Positions 15,153 through 22,966 are shown, counted from the first letter of the stretch. The stretch is DNA of 26,925 bases from Fodinibius sp041642155 (GCF_041642155.1 NZ_JBEPWZ010000016.1:1-26925); one strand, 5' to 3'. Notes: a model not told the origin generated them from the letters alone. Numbers and translations are program-made.

Positions 15153-15968
15153 TTAATCTTTCGACTTCGTATCCTCGTGGTCGGGATAAAGTTGATTCAT
15201 ATCATCATCAAGCGAATAAAAGTCGAAAAGTGTGTCGCCTCTAAGCCCCAGCCGGAGTGTTTCTACCGGAATAACTTCTGATGGCTGAACATTGCCCAGG
15301 TTTACATTACTCCCAAACTTGCGAATAAACCAAACCTGCTGTTCTTTTTGGGGAGCCTCAAAGATTAGTTTCTCCACCGGTACCTGATCAGCAATTTCGT
15401 CAATAAGTCCGGATCGCACTTCACCATTGGGTCGAAAAACGCCTACGGTTCCACTTTCTCTGGCCTCACATATCACTTTCCAGGCCCCTGCCTCGAGTTC
15501 GCGCTCAATCATTTTTACCCACTTGTAGGGGGGGATAATATCATTCGGATTCTTGCTTCCTATTTCTGACAAAATTGTAAAATGCTTACTCATGAGCTGT
15601 ATGATTTCGACCTTACGCTGATCGGACAGCCAGATCGTCCCGTTTGAAACTTCGGCATGTCCGATATCGAACCGATCGAGCAGCTTCATATATGCATCCA
15701 GCTGGTCACGCAGCACATAAGCCTCGAACAATGTCCCCCCGAAATAGACTGGTATATCGGCCTCCGCATAGACCGCAAGCTTGTCCTCAAGGTTTTGCGT
15801 AACGTAGCTGGTACCCCATCCTAACTTCACAATATCGATATAGTTGGAACACGAGGCACAAAAATCTTCAACCTGACGGACACTCAACCCTTTATCCAGA
15901 ATGAGCGTCATTCCTTTTTCTCGGGGTTTTTCGGTACGACTGGGAAGATGATTTAGCTTGAAAGCCAT
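15153..15968 (-). CDS. comA: Phosphosulfolactate synthase (ComA family)
   Basis: The family adds sulfite to phosphoenolpyruvate to give (R)-phosphosulfolactate, first studied in coenzyme M synthesis and also present in bacteria. The 271 residues form a TIM barrel. The first barrel strand is MTLILDKGL, the second block IDIVKLGWGTSYVT (44-57) holds K48, VYFGGTLFE spans 74-82, and EVSNGTIWLSD (106-116) and the SEIGSKNP strand follow. The ends are complete. It is the first gene of the short-spaced run leading to GT5, DUF4270, barrel and TPR genes, after a 185-bp gap from glgB that contains a TATATTTG element. No comB or comC homologue is in the window. A role in making sulfonated envelope lipids is a guess from context. 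Confidence 0.92.
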   Translation of the reverse strand: MAFKLNHLPSRTEKPREKGMTLILDKGLSVRQVEDFCASCSNYIDIVKLGWGTSYVTQNLEDKLAVYAEADIPVYFGGTLFEAYVLRDQLDAYMKLLDRFDIGHAEVSNGTIWLSDQRKVEIIQLMSKHFTILSEIGSKNPNDIIPPYKWVKMIERELEAGAWKVICEARESGTVGVFRPNGEVRSGLIDEIADQVPVEKLIFEAPQKEQQVWFIRKFGSNVNLGNVQPSEVIPVETLRLGLRGDTLFDFYSLDDDMNQLYPDHEDTKSKD

Positions 15969-15999
15969 TGAACCTTACAATTTTGACAAATTAAACGAA

Positions 16000-16007
16000 C
16001 AAATATA
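16000..16007 (-). promoter_or_regulatory. Bacteroidota-type -7 element upstream of comA
   Basis: On the minus strand the bases read TATATTTG, an exact TAnnTTTG match, 31 bases before the comA ATG. At the expected -33 position the sequence is TTTT rather than TTTG. It is a plausible promoter for the five-gene comA-TPR run. Consensus match only. Confidence 0.38.
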
Positions 16008-16153
16008 CTAAAATACAGCTTGTTAATAAAATGAAACCCAATCTTATTCACAAACAGTTGTGGTTATACATGCGAGGCCTCTATCATAACGCTTATTCTT
16101 CTGACCAATCCGTCATCCATTTCAGGCTGACCGAACCGTGTAAAAAATTCGGG

Positions 16154-18022
16154 TTAGTCGGCTGGTTTCAGCAGTAATCCGGTAAAGGGGGGGACAGAGA
16201 CGTACTGCTTGCCCATCTTTCCATAATGAGACCCTCGATTTTGTCCACCGTAATACTCTGAATCACTGTTAAAGACGAGTTCATACTGTACCCCGTCGAA
16301 AGGACTCAAATGGTAATTATCCAGGGGATAATCAGCAAAATTCAAAATACATAAAATATGATCGGCCGGGTCGCGGGCTTTGCGCAGGAAGGCGAACAAG
16401 CAGGGGGTTTCGCGTCCCAGTTCAATCCATTCAAACCCTTCGTTTTCCCGGTCTATTTCATGCAGCGACTTTTCTTTTTGATAGAATCGATTAAGATCGC
16501 TGACCATCCTTTGTATCCCCCTGTGCCGGCTGTGATCCAATAAATGCCAGTGTAGGGCGTAACCTTCAGACCATTCGGAGGTTTCCGCAAATTCGTTCCC
16601 CATAAACAACAGTTTTTTTCCGGGATGGCTGAAAAAATACGTGTACAGCAGCCGCAGGTTTGCAAACTGTTGCTGCTCGTTGCCCGAACTTTTCCAGACC
16701 ATGGGATCCTTGAGATGAACCACTTCATCGTGAGAGAAAGGCAATAAAAAGTTTTCGGAATAATTGTACATCATGGGAAAGGTAATCTTATCGGGATCGT
16801 CGTGTCGCTGCCCCGGCTCCTTCTTGATATAACTGAGCGTGTCATTCATCCACCCCATATTCCACTTGTAATCAAATCCCAATCCGCCGTGATGTACCGG
16901 TTTTGTGACCCCTTCCCACGAGGTGGACTCCTCGGCCATCGTCAAAATACCCGGGAACTCACGATGAATAATCGTATTGAAATCCTTGAGAAAATCGATC
17001 GCCTCCAAATGCTCATTGCCCCCATACTTGTTGGGAGTCCACTCCCCGTCGTTTTTGGAATAGTCCAGGTATAACATGGAGGCCACCGCATCAACGCGGA
17101 GGCCATCGATATGGAACTTCTCGCACCAGTAATGAGCATTCGATAACAAAAAATTACGAACCCCGGGCTTGCCATAATCAAAAATATAGGTCCCCCACTC
17201 TTTCTGCTCGCGTTTACGGGGATCCGCATATTCGTATAAAGGTGTTCCGTCAAACATCTGTAAGCCCTGTTCATCCTTGGGGAAGTGGCCGGGCACCCAA
17301 TCCATGATTACACCGATGCCCGCTTTATGACATTCGTTGATAAAATACTTCAGGTCGTCGGGATCACCGAACCTGCTGGTCGGGGCATAATAGCCGGTAA
17401 TCTGGTAGCCCCAGGACGGATCATAGGGATGCTCGGCAATCGGCATTAACTCGATATGGGTAAAGCCGCACTCCTTTACATAGGGAACCAGCTCTTGTGC
17501 CAGCTCCCGATAACCGAGGTATTCATTATTGTCCGGCCCCTTTCGTTTCCAGGAAGCCAGGTATACTTCATAAATGGAGATCGGTTTCCGAAACGACTGT
17601 TGCTCTCCGCGGCTTGAAAGCCAGGTTTCATCCTCCCAATCAAATTCCTCCGAATCGTATACCAGCGAGGCTGTCTTGGGACGTACTTCCGCGACTCTTG
17701 CATAAGGATCGGACTTTAGAAAAGGTGGGGCATTTTCAGCCGTCTTAAGCTCAAATTTATAAAGATCCCACTTTTCAACGCCCGATACTTGAGTCGTCCA
17801 TATGCCGGTCGCATCTTCCTTTTCCATAGGGTTTTCGCGTCCATCCCAGTTGTTAAACTCTCCGACCACGCTCACGGAATGGGCATGGGGCGCCCAAACG
17901 GCAAAGAATGTGCCCCCATCCGTTACATGAGCTCCTAAAATGGTAAATGCTTTATGATATACCCCTTCTTTCCATTGTTTGATATGCTCCGCCGTCAGCC
18001 TTTTTTCCATTCGTAGCTCCAT
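16154..18022 (-). CDS. glgB: 1,4-alpha-glucan branching enzyme
   Basis: Makes alpha-1,6 branches in glycogen. The 622-residue GH13 protein has an N-terminal CBM48 domain (about 25-120, GTFFAVWAPHAHSVSVVGEFNNWDG) and the TIM barrel with WGYQITGYYAPTSRFG. The nucleophile is D311 in GLRVDAVASMLYLDY, the acid/base E364 in MAEEST and the third carboxylate D432 in FSHDEVVH; a C-terminal all-beta domain follows. It lacks the extra ~100-residue N1 domain of E. coli GlgB (728 aa), as many bacterial forms do. ATG starts at 18022 and 18010 are both possible. A promoter match (TTTG-N19-AATATTTG) lies 50-80 bases upstream. No full-length glycogen synthase is in the window. Confidence 0.98.
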   Translation of the reverse strand: MELRMEKRLTAEHIKQWKEGVYHKAFTILGAHVTDGGTFFAVWAPHAHSVSVVGEFNNWDGRENPMEKEDATGIWTTQVSGVEKWDLYKFELKTAENAPPFLKSDPYARVAEVRPKTASLVYDSEEFDWEDETWLSSRGEQQSFRKPISIYEVYLASWKRKGPDNNEYLGYRELAQELVPYVKECGFTHIELMPIAEHPYDPSWGYQITGYYAPTSRFGDPDDLKYFINECHKAGIGVIMDWVPGHFPKDEQGLQMFDGTPLYEYADPRKREQKEWGTYIFDYGKPGVRNFLLSNAHYWCEKFHIDGLRVDAVASMLYLDYSKNDGEWTPNKYGGNEHLEAIDFLKDFNTIIHREFPGILTMAEESTSWEGVTKPVHHGGLGFDYKWNMGWMNDTLSYIKKEPGQRHDDPDKITFPMMYNYSENFLLPFSHDEVVHLKDPMVWKSSGNEQQQFANLRLLYTYFFSHPGKKLLFMGNEFAETSEWSEGYALHWHLLDHSRHRGIQRMVSDLNRFYQKEKSLHEIDRENEGFEWIELGRETPCLFAFLRKARDPADHILCILNFADYPLDNYHLSPFDGVQYELVFNSDSEYYGGQNRGSHYGKMGKQYVSVPPFTGLLLKPAD

Positions 18023-18071
18023 TCAGTTATATTTAATAGTAAAAAGAAATGCCTCGCTGGGCACCCGAATA

Positions 18072-18102
18072 CAAATATTCCAGTATCATTGCTAAAAACA
18101 AA
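18072..18102 (-). promoter_or_regulatory. Bacteroidota-type promoter of glgB
   Basis: Read on the minus strand, TTTG (18102-18099) is followed after 19 bases by AATATTTG (18079-18072), one mismatch from TAnnTTTG. Spacing and both boxes fit the Bacteroidota primary sigma consensus, and the predicted start leaves a leader of about 40 bases before the glgB ATG. It is the best two-box match I found in the window. Confidence 0.5.
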
Positions 18103-18211
18103 ATTTATTCCCTTTTATTTGCAACTCTTTTCACTGGCTTTCGCAAAATTATTTATACAGGTTATAAGTTGATGTTATGCGATTACTCTGAAACTCCTAC
18201 CCATACTCTCA

Positions 18212-18249
18212 GGTACCTGCGCGCCACTGCATAGCAGCAGGCAGGTACC
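18212..18249. repeat. 9-bp perfect inverted repeat downstream of the dehydrogenase gene
   Basis: GGTACCTGC (18212-18220) pairs exactly with GCAGGTACC (18241-18249); the 20-base loop contains a second small stem, CTGC-ATA-GCAG. A further weak pairing, ACAGAAAA with TTTTCTGT, lies between it and the dehydrogenase stop. It could end the minus-strand transcript, but no U tract follows, so it may instead be a structured repeat. Confidence 0.45.
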
Positions 18250-18299
18250 CCCCACAGAAAAGCCCTGAACTGGCGGTCCTTTTTCTGTTACCTGCCATA

Positions 18300-19703
18300 T
18301 CAGGGAAAAATTCCCATCTGTTCATACATTACGCCCACTTTTTCAATAGCATTAAGGAAAGCGGCCGTCCGCAAATCGATATCATGCTTTTTGCGAAGTT
18401 CATTAAGCTGATCATACGAATTGATCATGGTTTCCTCGAGCCCCGAATCAACCAAGTCGTATTCATCGGCCCCGCGTGCCAGTTCCTTCATTTCCTCTTC
18501 TGTAAATGATCGATCCAAACCACTTTCGACAACATTTAAAATCTTCCGATAACTGCCCTCTTCAAATCGTTTTTCCATACGTCCGAAACGTACATGGGAG
18601 AGATTTTTTAACCATTCAAAATAAGAAACCGTCACGCCACCGGCGTTCAGATAATTATCGGGAATGATAAGTACCTCTCTCTCTTTCAGCGTTTGATGGG
18701 CGCTTGCGGTCGTGGGACCGTTAGCGGCTTCGGCCAGAATCTTAGCTTTAATTCGAGAAGCGTTACTATCATTGATCTGATTTTCGAGTGCGGCCGGTAT
18801 CAGAATGTCACATTCGGCTTCCAGCACCGCCGTGTTACTTCCTAGTTCTTTGGTAGCGCCAAAACCGAGGATCGAACCCGTTTCCTCCCTGTATTCAACA
18901 AGTTTTTCCAGCTCAATACCGTTCGGGTCGTATATGGACCCTTCAATTTCTGCAACGCCGACCAGCCTGGCTCCCCCCTCGCTCATATATTTTGCAGTGT
19001 GATAGCCCACATTGCCTAACCCCTGAATGATAAAGGTTTTTCCTTCAAGGCCCGGTTGCAACCCCAGCTCTGTCATGTCTCCAGCCTTTCTGCAGGCTTC
19101 GCGAACTCCAAAAAAAACGCCCCGGCCGGTTGCTTCCGTACGCCCCCGAACACCGCCCTGGGGAATCGGCTTGCCGGTGACGCAGGCTTCGGCGTTGATA
19201 TCCGATTTCAATTGCCGGTACGTATCCAATATCCATCCCATTTCGGTAGCGCCCGTTCCGTAATCAGGGGCCGGTACATCCGAGCCGGGACCCAAAAATC
19301 CCTTTTTGATAAGTTCGTAGGCGTAGCGGCGGGTGATCCGCTCAATCTCACCGGCAGAGTAATTTGTCCGATCAATTCTGATACCTCCTTTTGCGCCGCC
19401 GAAGGGTACATCCACTACGGCACATTTGTACGTCATGAGTGCGGCAAGGGCCATGGTTTCATCCTCATTAACCGTCATACTAAACCGGATACCCCCCTTC
19501 GTCGGAAGTTTATGATGACTGTGTTCAACCCGCCATCCGTGTATCACCTCAATGGTCCCGTCGTCCCGTTCGAGCGGAAAGGTTATCCGATAGACGTTAT
19601 TGCAAATCTTAATTTGATCCAATAGCCCCTTATTAAAACGGGAATACTTGGCAGCAGCGTCAAAGGCATGATTGACCTGTTTAAAAAACTTGTAATCAGA
19701 CAT
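18300..19703 (-). CDS. gdhA: Glutamate dehydrogenase (Glu/Leu/Phe/Val dehydrogenase family)
   Basis: Reversibly deaminates glutamate to 2-oxoglutarate, linking carbon and nitrogen metabolism. I place the start at the ATG at 19703 (MSDYKFF, 467 aa) rather than at 19781, since the 26 extra residues have no family counterpart. The N-terminal substrate domain has KGGIRF (69-74), TYKCAVVDVPFGGAKGG with the likely catalytic K105, and SDVPAPDYGTG (141-151). The coenzyme domain has GLGNVG (228-233), with Glu (AEIEG) where the second strand ends, which favours NAD over NADP. The length is somewhat longer than hexameric class I thermophile forms (about 420). It follows the phosphodiesterase gene by 105 bp on the same strand. 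Glutamate specificity is likely but is not proven by motif alone. Confidence 0.94.
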   Translation of the reverse strand: MSDYKFFKQVNHAFDAAAKYSRFNKGLLDQIKICNNVYRITFPLERDDGTIEVIHGWRVEHSHHKLPTKGGIRFSMTVNEDETMALAALMTYKCAVVDVPFGGAKGGIRIDRTNYSAGEIERITRRYAYELIKKGFLGPGSDVPAPDYGTGATEMGWILDTYRQLKSDINAEACVTGKPIPQGGVRGRTEATGRGVFFGVREACRKAGDMTELGLQPGLEGKTFIIQGLGNVGYHTAKYMSEGGARLVGVAEIEGSIYDPNGIELEKLVEYREETGSILGFGATKELGSNTAVLEAECDILIPAALENQINDSNASRIKAKILAEAANGPTTASAHQTLKEREVLIIPDNYLNAGGVTVSYFEWLKNLSHVRFGRMEKRFEEGSYRKILNVVESGLDRSFTEEEMKELARGADEYDLVDSGLEETMINSYDQLNELRKKHDIDLRTAAFLNAIEKVGVMYEQMGIFP

Positions 19704-19808
19704 ATTTAACAGCCCTTTTGATGATTTGATTGGGTTATTTATCAATATCCTGCACGGTAAATGAGAATCGGCATAATACAAAAGAGTATCAACTCCAATA
19801 GCCTGCCA

Positions 19809-20339
19809 TTATTGCAGCTTAAAAACAGCGGTATCAATTTTCTTCCACTGCTCCGGGGTACCTTCGGTTTGCATTAGCACGATACTTTTTACCGGAAACC
19901 GAATATAAAACTCTCTGCCCATGATATTCAGGATACGCTCCTTTTCCTTTTGAGATAAATCTCCATACAGCAAACTGAGATGAGGATGATAGTCCTCTGT
20001 ATCACTCATGTCAAAAAGCTGGCAGGCTCGTTTTCGCACCTCTTGAAACATGTTGTTTTTTTCTACGCGCAAGAAAAGCGACTGATAAAACCGGTCGCTA
20101 TACCCGGCTTTTGTCAACCTGACTTCAAAGGGAGACAGAGATGACACCAGGATATCCGTCAGCGAAATAAGCTCTGTCTCTGACGATTTCAAACTGCCCA
20201 GCAGCGTTATATGCGGGGCAAAGGAAGGGGTGCCATATCGCTGGCTCATGTTATTAATGCGTTCCTGCAGGCGATAAGCAATATCTCCGCTTGGCTGTAA
20301 CCAGAGTGAATAGACCGATGACGACATAAAAGACTCCAC
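19809..20339 (-). CDS. 2H phosphoesterase, cyclic phosphodiesterase / 2'-5' RNA ligase-like
   Basis: A 176-residue member of the 2H superfamily, whose members open cyclic 2',3'-phosphates or join RNA ends. The two His motifs are complete: HITL (43-46, in FAPHITLLGSL) and HLSL (120-123, in DYHPHLSLLYG). The opening YSLWLQPSGDI resembles the SLWL start of the eukaryote-type cyclic phosphodiesterases more than LigT/ThpR. No signal peptide, so cytoplasmic. The start is the ATG at 20339, or at 20327 (MSSSVYS). It stands upstream of gdhA with a 105-bp gap, and no tRNA-repair or RtcB partner is nearby, so its substrate cannot be inferred. Confidence 0.86.
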   Translation of the reverse strand: MESFMSSSVYSLWLQPSGDIAYRLQERINNMSQRYGTPSFAPHITLLGSLKSSETELISLTDILVSSLSPFEVRLTKAGYSDRFYQSLFLRVEKNNMFQEVRKRACQLFDMSDTEDYHPHLSLLYGDLSQKEKERILNIMGREFYIRFPVKSIVLMQTEGTPEQWKKIDTAVFKLQ

Positions 20340-20441
20340 AATTTTTGAGTTTAATATCAGTGAGTCATAATACCGTTTACGAAAGCTAAAAGAGTTTTAA
20401 TAATCATTCAATGCCCTAATTGACTCCCATATAAAGTAGAA

Positions 20442-20590
20442 GAGGGCTTTTGCAAAACCAGGACTTTTAATCAATAGTAAAGCCTGAGCGCATTCAAAAC
20501 CACCCCGTATTAAGCATATATAAGGATGATGAATGCGCGAAAATACAGAGATTGACCAAAAGAACAGGTTTGATTTTTGCAAAAGGCCTC
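20442..20590. mobile_element. MITE-like element with nested inverted repeats (locus 3)
   Basis: The ends GAGGGCTTTTGCAAAA (20442-20457) and, inverted, GAGGCCTTTTGCAAAA (20590-20575) match at 15 of 16 positions. A second perfect 9-bp pair, GCGCATTCA (20488-20496) with TGAATGCGC (20530-20538), is nested inside. The element has no open frame that looks coding. Its ends match the palindromes at 8322-8374 and 10324-10366. No target-site duplication is evident: the flanks read GAA on the left and TAC on the right. The form fits a small non-autonomous element moved by a DDE transposase elsewhere, or a structured RNA; the sequence alone does not decide. Confidence 0.55.
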
Positions 20591-20659
20591 TACAACTCAA
20601 AAATACCGGGGGTGTCCTTCTTTCTATGGACAATACAGAAAGGGAATAAGCTAAAAATA

Positions 20660-20693
20660 AAAAAGGACTCCAACATAGGTCGGAGTCCTTTTT
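20660..20693 (-). terminator. Bidirectional intrinsic terminator
   Basis: AAAAAGGACTCC (20660-20671) and GGAGTCCTTTTT (20682-20693) are exact inverse complements. Inside, AC and GT pair around an ATAG loop after one mismatch. The A and T runs flank the GC stem on both sides, so it can work on either strand. It most likely ends the minus-strand transcript of the two small membrane proteins. The layout is typical of Bacteroidota terminators. Confidence 0.9.
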
Positions 20694-20798
20694 GTACACC
20701 TCATCACAATCCCTAAAAGTAATCTTAAAAAAATTGTGGTAAGATGCCAACAATAATTCCAAAAAAATTTAAACCTTGAGCATTTTTTTTATACGTGC

Positions 20799-21050
20799 CT
20801 ATTCTTCCTGTGAAAGAAACACATTTGCTATAAACAGGAATGTAACGGCTCCTAAAATCGAATACATTAAAGGCAGGCCAAAAGCGAAATAGTAGGCGAT
20901 AACCCCCATGAATACGGCCCCGAGTGTACCCAGGGTGATACTTAACCCGAGGCGAATGCTGTATTTCATGAAAATGAAGTAACTGGCAAAGCCCACTGTT
21001 AAGCCTATCGCAATCATCCAAAACAGTTGCACACCGAGCGAAGGTATCAT
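20799..21050 (-). CDS. Small membrane protein, GlsB/YeaQ/YmgE-like (copy 2)
   Basis: An 83-residue protein with three predicted membrane segments (about 8-28, 33-54 and 58-78). The pattern LFWMIAIGLTVGFASYFIF, then LSITLGTLGAVFMGVIAYYF, then ILGAVTFLFIANVF follows the three-helix, Gly-rich layout of the GlsB/YeaQ/YmgE ('transglycosylase-associated') stress membrane family. It is a paralogue of the gene 78 bp upstream: FW..A.GL.VG, the G in the third segment, and L/F-FI-NVF are shared. No catalytic residues are seen. A strong terminator lies about 105 bp downstream. The family call is moderate since the sequence is short and mostly hydrophobic. Confidence 0.72.
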   Translation of the reverse strand: MIPSLGVQLFWMIAIGLTVGFASYFIFMKYSIRLGLSITLGTLGAVFMGVIAYYFAFGLPLMYSILGAVTFLFIANVFLSQEE

Positions 21051-21128
21051 AAGTTATCCCTGTTTTTTAAGTTACGCCTGTCTTCTTAAATGCGATACGG
21101 TGCTTCAAGGTTCCCCGGTATGCGCCTG

Positions 21129-21389
21129 TCAGTGCGCCTTCTGGCTCTCCATATGAAAGACATTAAGGATAAAAAGAATAGAAAGGCTGCCTACAAATGC
21201 AAAAAGTAATCCGCCGGGCAACTGAAGCGCTGCCGTGAGCCCCCCCACCACAACAGAACCCATTACCCCTGCGACAAGGTTCGATACCAGATTCACCGTC
21301 GTATTCCACATTACTAATTTTACCGCGCCTCCTACAAGCAGACCCAGAGCAAACAGCCAAAAAATGGTGGTTCCATCTAAAACTTCCAT
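21129..21389 (-). CDS. Small membrane protein, GlsB/YeaQ/YmgE-like (copy 1)
   Basis: An 86-residue protein with three predicted membrane segments, starting IFWLFALGLLVGGAVKLVM, then VSNLVAGVMGSVVVGGLTAAL, then LLFAFVGSLSILFILNVF, and a short polar tail (HMESQKAH). It shares length, topology and spaced identities with the next gene downstream, so the two arose by tandem duplication followed by strong divergence. Members of the YeaQ/GlsB family respond to acid or general stress in some bacteria; a stress role here is only inferred from the family. The pair is isolated between a gene-free region and dinB, which is divergent. Confidence 0.75.
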   Translation of the reverse strand: MEVLDGTTIFWLFALGLLVGGAVKLVMWNTTVNLVSNLVAGVMGSVVVGGLTAALQLPGGLLFAFVGSLSILFILNVFHMESQKAH

Positions 21390-21624
21390 GTAACTTATAT
21401 TGTTTTATCTTTAAAATTTACCGAGGCGGAAAATAACTTTTTTTTGGTGATTTTGGAATCCTAATATTCAGATTTTCTATAGCGAGTGGGGAATAAATGG
21501 CGTAAAGCCGAAATGGAAATAAACGTGGCATCAATTATTTTTAGCACAGTGTTAAGCGGACACTGAATAGGCATAATCCCCGTGGTTTCAAATAGCCACC
21601 TTAATCCCGGATAACTTCCTTATT

Positions 21625-22713
21625 ATGAGCGACGATTCGATTCGTAAAATCATCCATATCGATATGGATGCGTTCTATGCTTCCGTGGAGCAGCGCGATT
21701 TTCCGGAATATCGCGGGAAACCGCTGGTCGTGGGAGGCTCTCCCGAAGGCCGGGGAGTGGTAGCCGCAGCAAGCTACGAGGTACGCAAATTCGGAGTCCA
21801 TTCCGCGATGCCCGCCGCACAGGCGATTCGACTGTGTCCACACGCCGTGTTCGTAAAACCGCGTTTTGAGGTATATCGAAAAATTTCCAGCCAGATACGG
21901 GACATTTTTTCTGAATATACCGACCTGGTAGAACCCCTGTCGCTGGATGAAGCCTACCTGGACGTCACGGAAAACCATATCGGATTGCCTTCAGCCACCC
22001 TTATCGCCCAAAAGATCCGAAAACGCATCAAAAAAGAAACCGGTCTCACCGCTTCTGCCGGCGTGGGACATAATAAATTTCTTGCCAAAATAGCCTCCGA
22101 CCTCGAGAAACCTGACGGACTGGCGGTTATTTTACCTGGAGAGGCGGAAGACTTTTTAGCCGATCTCAAGATCGGGGCTTTTCATGGCGTAGGGGCTGCG
22201 ACCAAGTCAAAAATGCATTCACTGGGCATTTACACCGGCGAGGACTTAAAAGAATGGTCGGAAATCGATCTGATTGAAAAGTTCGGAAAAGTCGGGCGTC
22301 ATTACTATCGTATTGTGCGCGGCATCGACCTCCGGGAGGTGAAACCGCATCGTATTCGCAAATCCATTGGTAAAGAACGCACGTTTTCGGAAGATATCGA
22401 CGACCTCAACTGGATTCACAACTTTCTTACCGAACTGGCGGGCAAAGTGGCCAAAAATATGCAAGACAAGCAGGCGGCAGGTAAGACGGTAACGCTCAAG
22501 GTACGCTACGCCGATTTTGAAACCGTTACACGCAGTACTTCCTTCAACCATTATATTCACAGGTCGGACGACATCGCCCGGACTGCCATTCAGCTGCTTG
22601 AGGAAACGGAGACGGGTAATCGCAGGGTGCGGCTTCTGGGCATTACCCTTTCGAACTTAAACCTAAGCGAAAAAGGGCATTACAAACAGCTGGAGATTCC
22701 TTTTGAGTCATGA
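21625..22713 (+). CDS. dinB: DNA polymerase IV (Y-family translesion polymerase)
   Basis: Error-prone polymerase that bypasses damaged bases. The 362 residues have the palm motif HIDMDAFYASVEQRD with catalytic D13, and SLDEAYLDVT with D108 and E109. Also present are the steric-gate region, a GVGHNKFLAKIASDLEKPDG helix-turn, a GVG..K helix-hairpin-helix near 188-200, and the little-finger domain (RKSIGKERTFSEDI onward). It ends in QLEIPFES (355-362), matching the C-terminal clamp-binding peptide that docks on DnaN, also encoded in this window. The ATG at 21625 is the natural start. No LexA-type box was recognised in the 235-bp upstream region. The stop codon lies within a hairpin. Confidence 0.98.
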   Translation: MSDDSIRKIIHIDMDAFYASVEQRDFPEYRGKPLVVGGSPEGRGVVAAASYEVRKFGVHSAMPAAQAIRLCPHAVFVKPRFEVYRKISSQIRDIFSEYTDLVEPLSLDEAYLDVTENHIGLPSATLIAQKIRKRIKKETGLTASAGVGHNKFLAKIASDLEKPDGLAVILPGEAEDFLADLKIGAFHGVGAATKSKMHSLGIYTGEDLKEWSEIDLIEKFGKVGRHYYRIVRGIDLREVKPHRIRKSIGKERTFSEDIDDLNWIHNFLTELAGKVAKNMQDKQAAGKTVTLKVRYADFETVTRSTSFNHYIHRSDDIARTAIQLLEETETGNRRVRLLGITLSNLNLSEKGHYKQLEIPFES

Positions 22714-22736
22714 TTTTTAAATCATGGGTCACCCAT
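22710..22736 (+). terminator. Two adjoining hairpins at the dinB 3' end
   Basis: ATGATTT (22710-22716) pairs with AAATCAT (22719-22725), covering the dinB TGA stop. Directly after, ATGGGT (22724-22729) pairs with ACCCAT (22731-22736). The second stem is GC-richer, but no U tract follows, so termination would be weak. The hairpins overlap by two bases and cannot fully form together. Confidence 0.35.
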
Positions 22737-22814
22737 CATCAGAAGAAGACTGTTATCAAAAGAACATGATCAACGTGCCCGGCAGTGGTGTCCCCCTGAT
22801 AAGAAAGCGTGCTC

Positions 22815-22930
22815 ATCCCCGCGGTAACAGGACCCCGGTTCAGTGCTCAAGAGTGACCCAGGCTACTGCTTATCTTCCAATCAATTGTTTTCCTCTGTGC
22901 CATTCTGTGGTTACCTTCCACCGCGGGAAT
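22815..22930. repeat. Long-range inverted repeat upstream of queA
   Basis: ATCCCCGCGGT (22815-22825) and its near inverse ACCGCGGGAAT (22920-22930) match at 10 of 11 positions and bound 116 bp of non-coding sequence between dinB and queA. Inside is TCTGTGCCATTCTGTGGTTACC, an imperfect short repeat of the kind often seen in Bacteroidota intergenic DNA. No preQ1 riboswitch pattern was recognised here. A 71-codon open frame across it looks like chance. Confidence 0.3.
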
Positions 22931-22966
22931 CATTTTTAGCTGTATATAATGTTAACAACATTTATT

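Larger units (their letters stand above)
20340..20798. other. 459-bp gene-free region with MITE-like element and terminator
   Basis: Between the phosphodiesterase gene and the small membrane protein genes there is no credible gene. It holds a 149-bp element bounded by inverted repeats (20442-20590), a strong terminator hairpin (20660-20693), and AT-rich sequence with several A/T runs at 20728-20798. A 121-codon minus-strand open frame crosses all of these but has no recognisable protein pattern and is taken as chance. Confidence 0.7.

Noticed and set aside
19704..19781. N-terminal extension of the glutamate dehydrogenase
   Set aside because: The 26 extra residues do not resemble the family N-terminus; MSDYKFF at 19703 fits better.
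20397..20762. 121-codon minus-strand open frame
   Set aside because: Crosses the inverted-repeat element and the terminator hairpin, and the translation lacks a coding-like composition.
22714..22966. preQ1 riboswitch ahead of queA
   Set aside because: The conserved preQ1 sequence blocks could not be found; only an unassigned inverted repeat is present.
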